From Spirochaetaceae bacterium (GTDB taxonomy: Bacteria; Spirochaetota; Spirochaetia; Treponematales; Breznakiellaceae): a stretch of DNA of 5,053 bases. The translations under genes and the position numbers were made by a program. The notes under the pieces are model-generated. The model made no database searches. It saw nothing but the letters and a program-made list of their open reading frames with translations, and was not told the origin of the DNA. The stretch lies in contig JAIRMO010000109.1 in the NCBI GenBank assembly GCA_031258625.1, positions 1 to 5,053 of the forward strand. Direction: 5' to 3'. Position 1 is the first letter of the stretch; each line of letters starts with the position of its first letter. Positions 4,949 through 5,053 of the stretch are shown here, one piece after another.

Positions 4949-5053
4949 TTATAAATTGAACAGGATTTTGAGCAAAAACTCGGGTTCGTAGGAGGCGTAG
5001 AGCCGTTTCCGGTTGAGGGAGAGCTTCCGCTTGCCGTATTTCTCCGTTGGTTC
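4949..5053 (-). CDS. C-terminal end of an unidentified protein (partial)
   Basis: The last 34 codons and TAA of a minus-strand gene enter from the right edge. The end is basic, then hydrophobic: KYGKRKLSLNRKRLYASYEP, then EFLLKILFNL. I do not recognise the family. Reasons to call it real are an open frame to the window edge, sensible composition, and a possible terminator hairpin 11 nt after the stop, with the repeat cluster beginning there. It is separated from the next gene by 350 bp and a promoter, so it is probably a different transcription unit. Confidence 0.55.
   Translation of the reverse strand, partial: EPTEKYGKRKLSLNRKRLYASYEPEFLLKILFNL

Overview
The window reads as a stretch of bacterial chromosome in which every supportable gene lies on the minus strand. 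A termite-gut-type Treponema or related spirochaete is my best guess. It rests on the style of the peptide-transporter binding protein, the residue pattern of a transposase-like fragment and the repeat-rich intergenic DNA, all recalled from family knowledge and not searched. GC content is moderately high, so long open frames on the opposite strand are common and almost all are shadows.

In transcription order (right to left): the C-terminal 34 codons of an unrecognised gene (4949-5053) end in a possible terminator hairpin. Next comes about 300 bp of nested repeats (4635-4920). A three-gene operon follows: a small four-helix membrane protein (4092-4598), a MinD/ParA/FlhG-type P-loop ATPase (2950-4095, sharing ATGA with the gene before it) and prolipoprotein diacylglyceryl transferase Lgt (1860-2906, 43 bp further on). 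Then come about 300 bp holding a roughly 200-bp element bounded by a 14-bp inverted repeat (1606-1813), and a secreted thermonuclease with an extra zinc-finger-like N-terminal domain (814-1560). Last is a damaged locus (1-762) in which a peptide ABC-transporter binding protein has lost its signal peptide and is preceded by the first ~31 codons of a probable transposase in another frame.

Lgt is the first enzyme of lipoprotein maturation and acts in the inner membrane. The membrane protein and the ATPase co-transcribed with it have no role that the sequence proves. The ATPase is of the kind that positions or counts structures in the cell, and its C-terminal coiled coil suggests a protein partner.

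The most interesting signals are these. (1) The operon's first gene and the nuclease gene both have a good -10 hexamer ending exactly 7 nt before the ATG and no Shine-Dalgarno sequence, which predicts leaderless mRNAs. The internal operon genes do have Shine-Dalgarno sequences. (2) Two intergenic regions hold MITE/REP-like structures, one with near-perfect 23/26-nt inverted arms around two copies of GGGGTCTGACCCTTT. (3) A transposase fragment has replaced the export signal of a binding protein. I see no complete new defence or metabolic system here.
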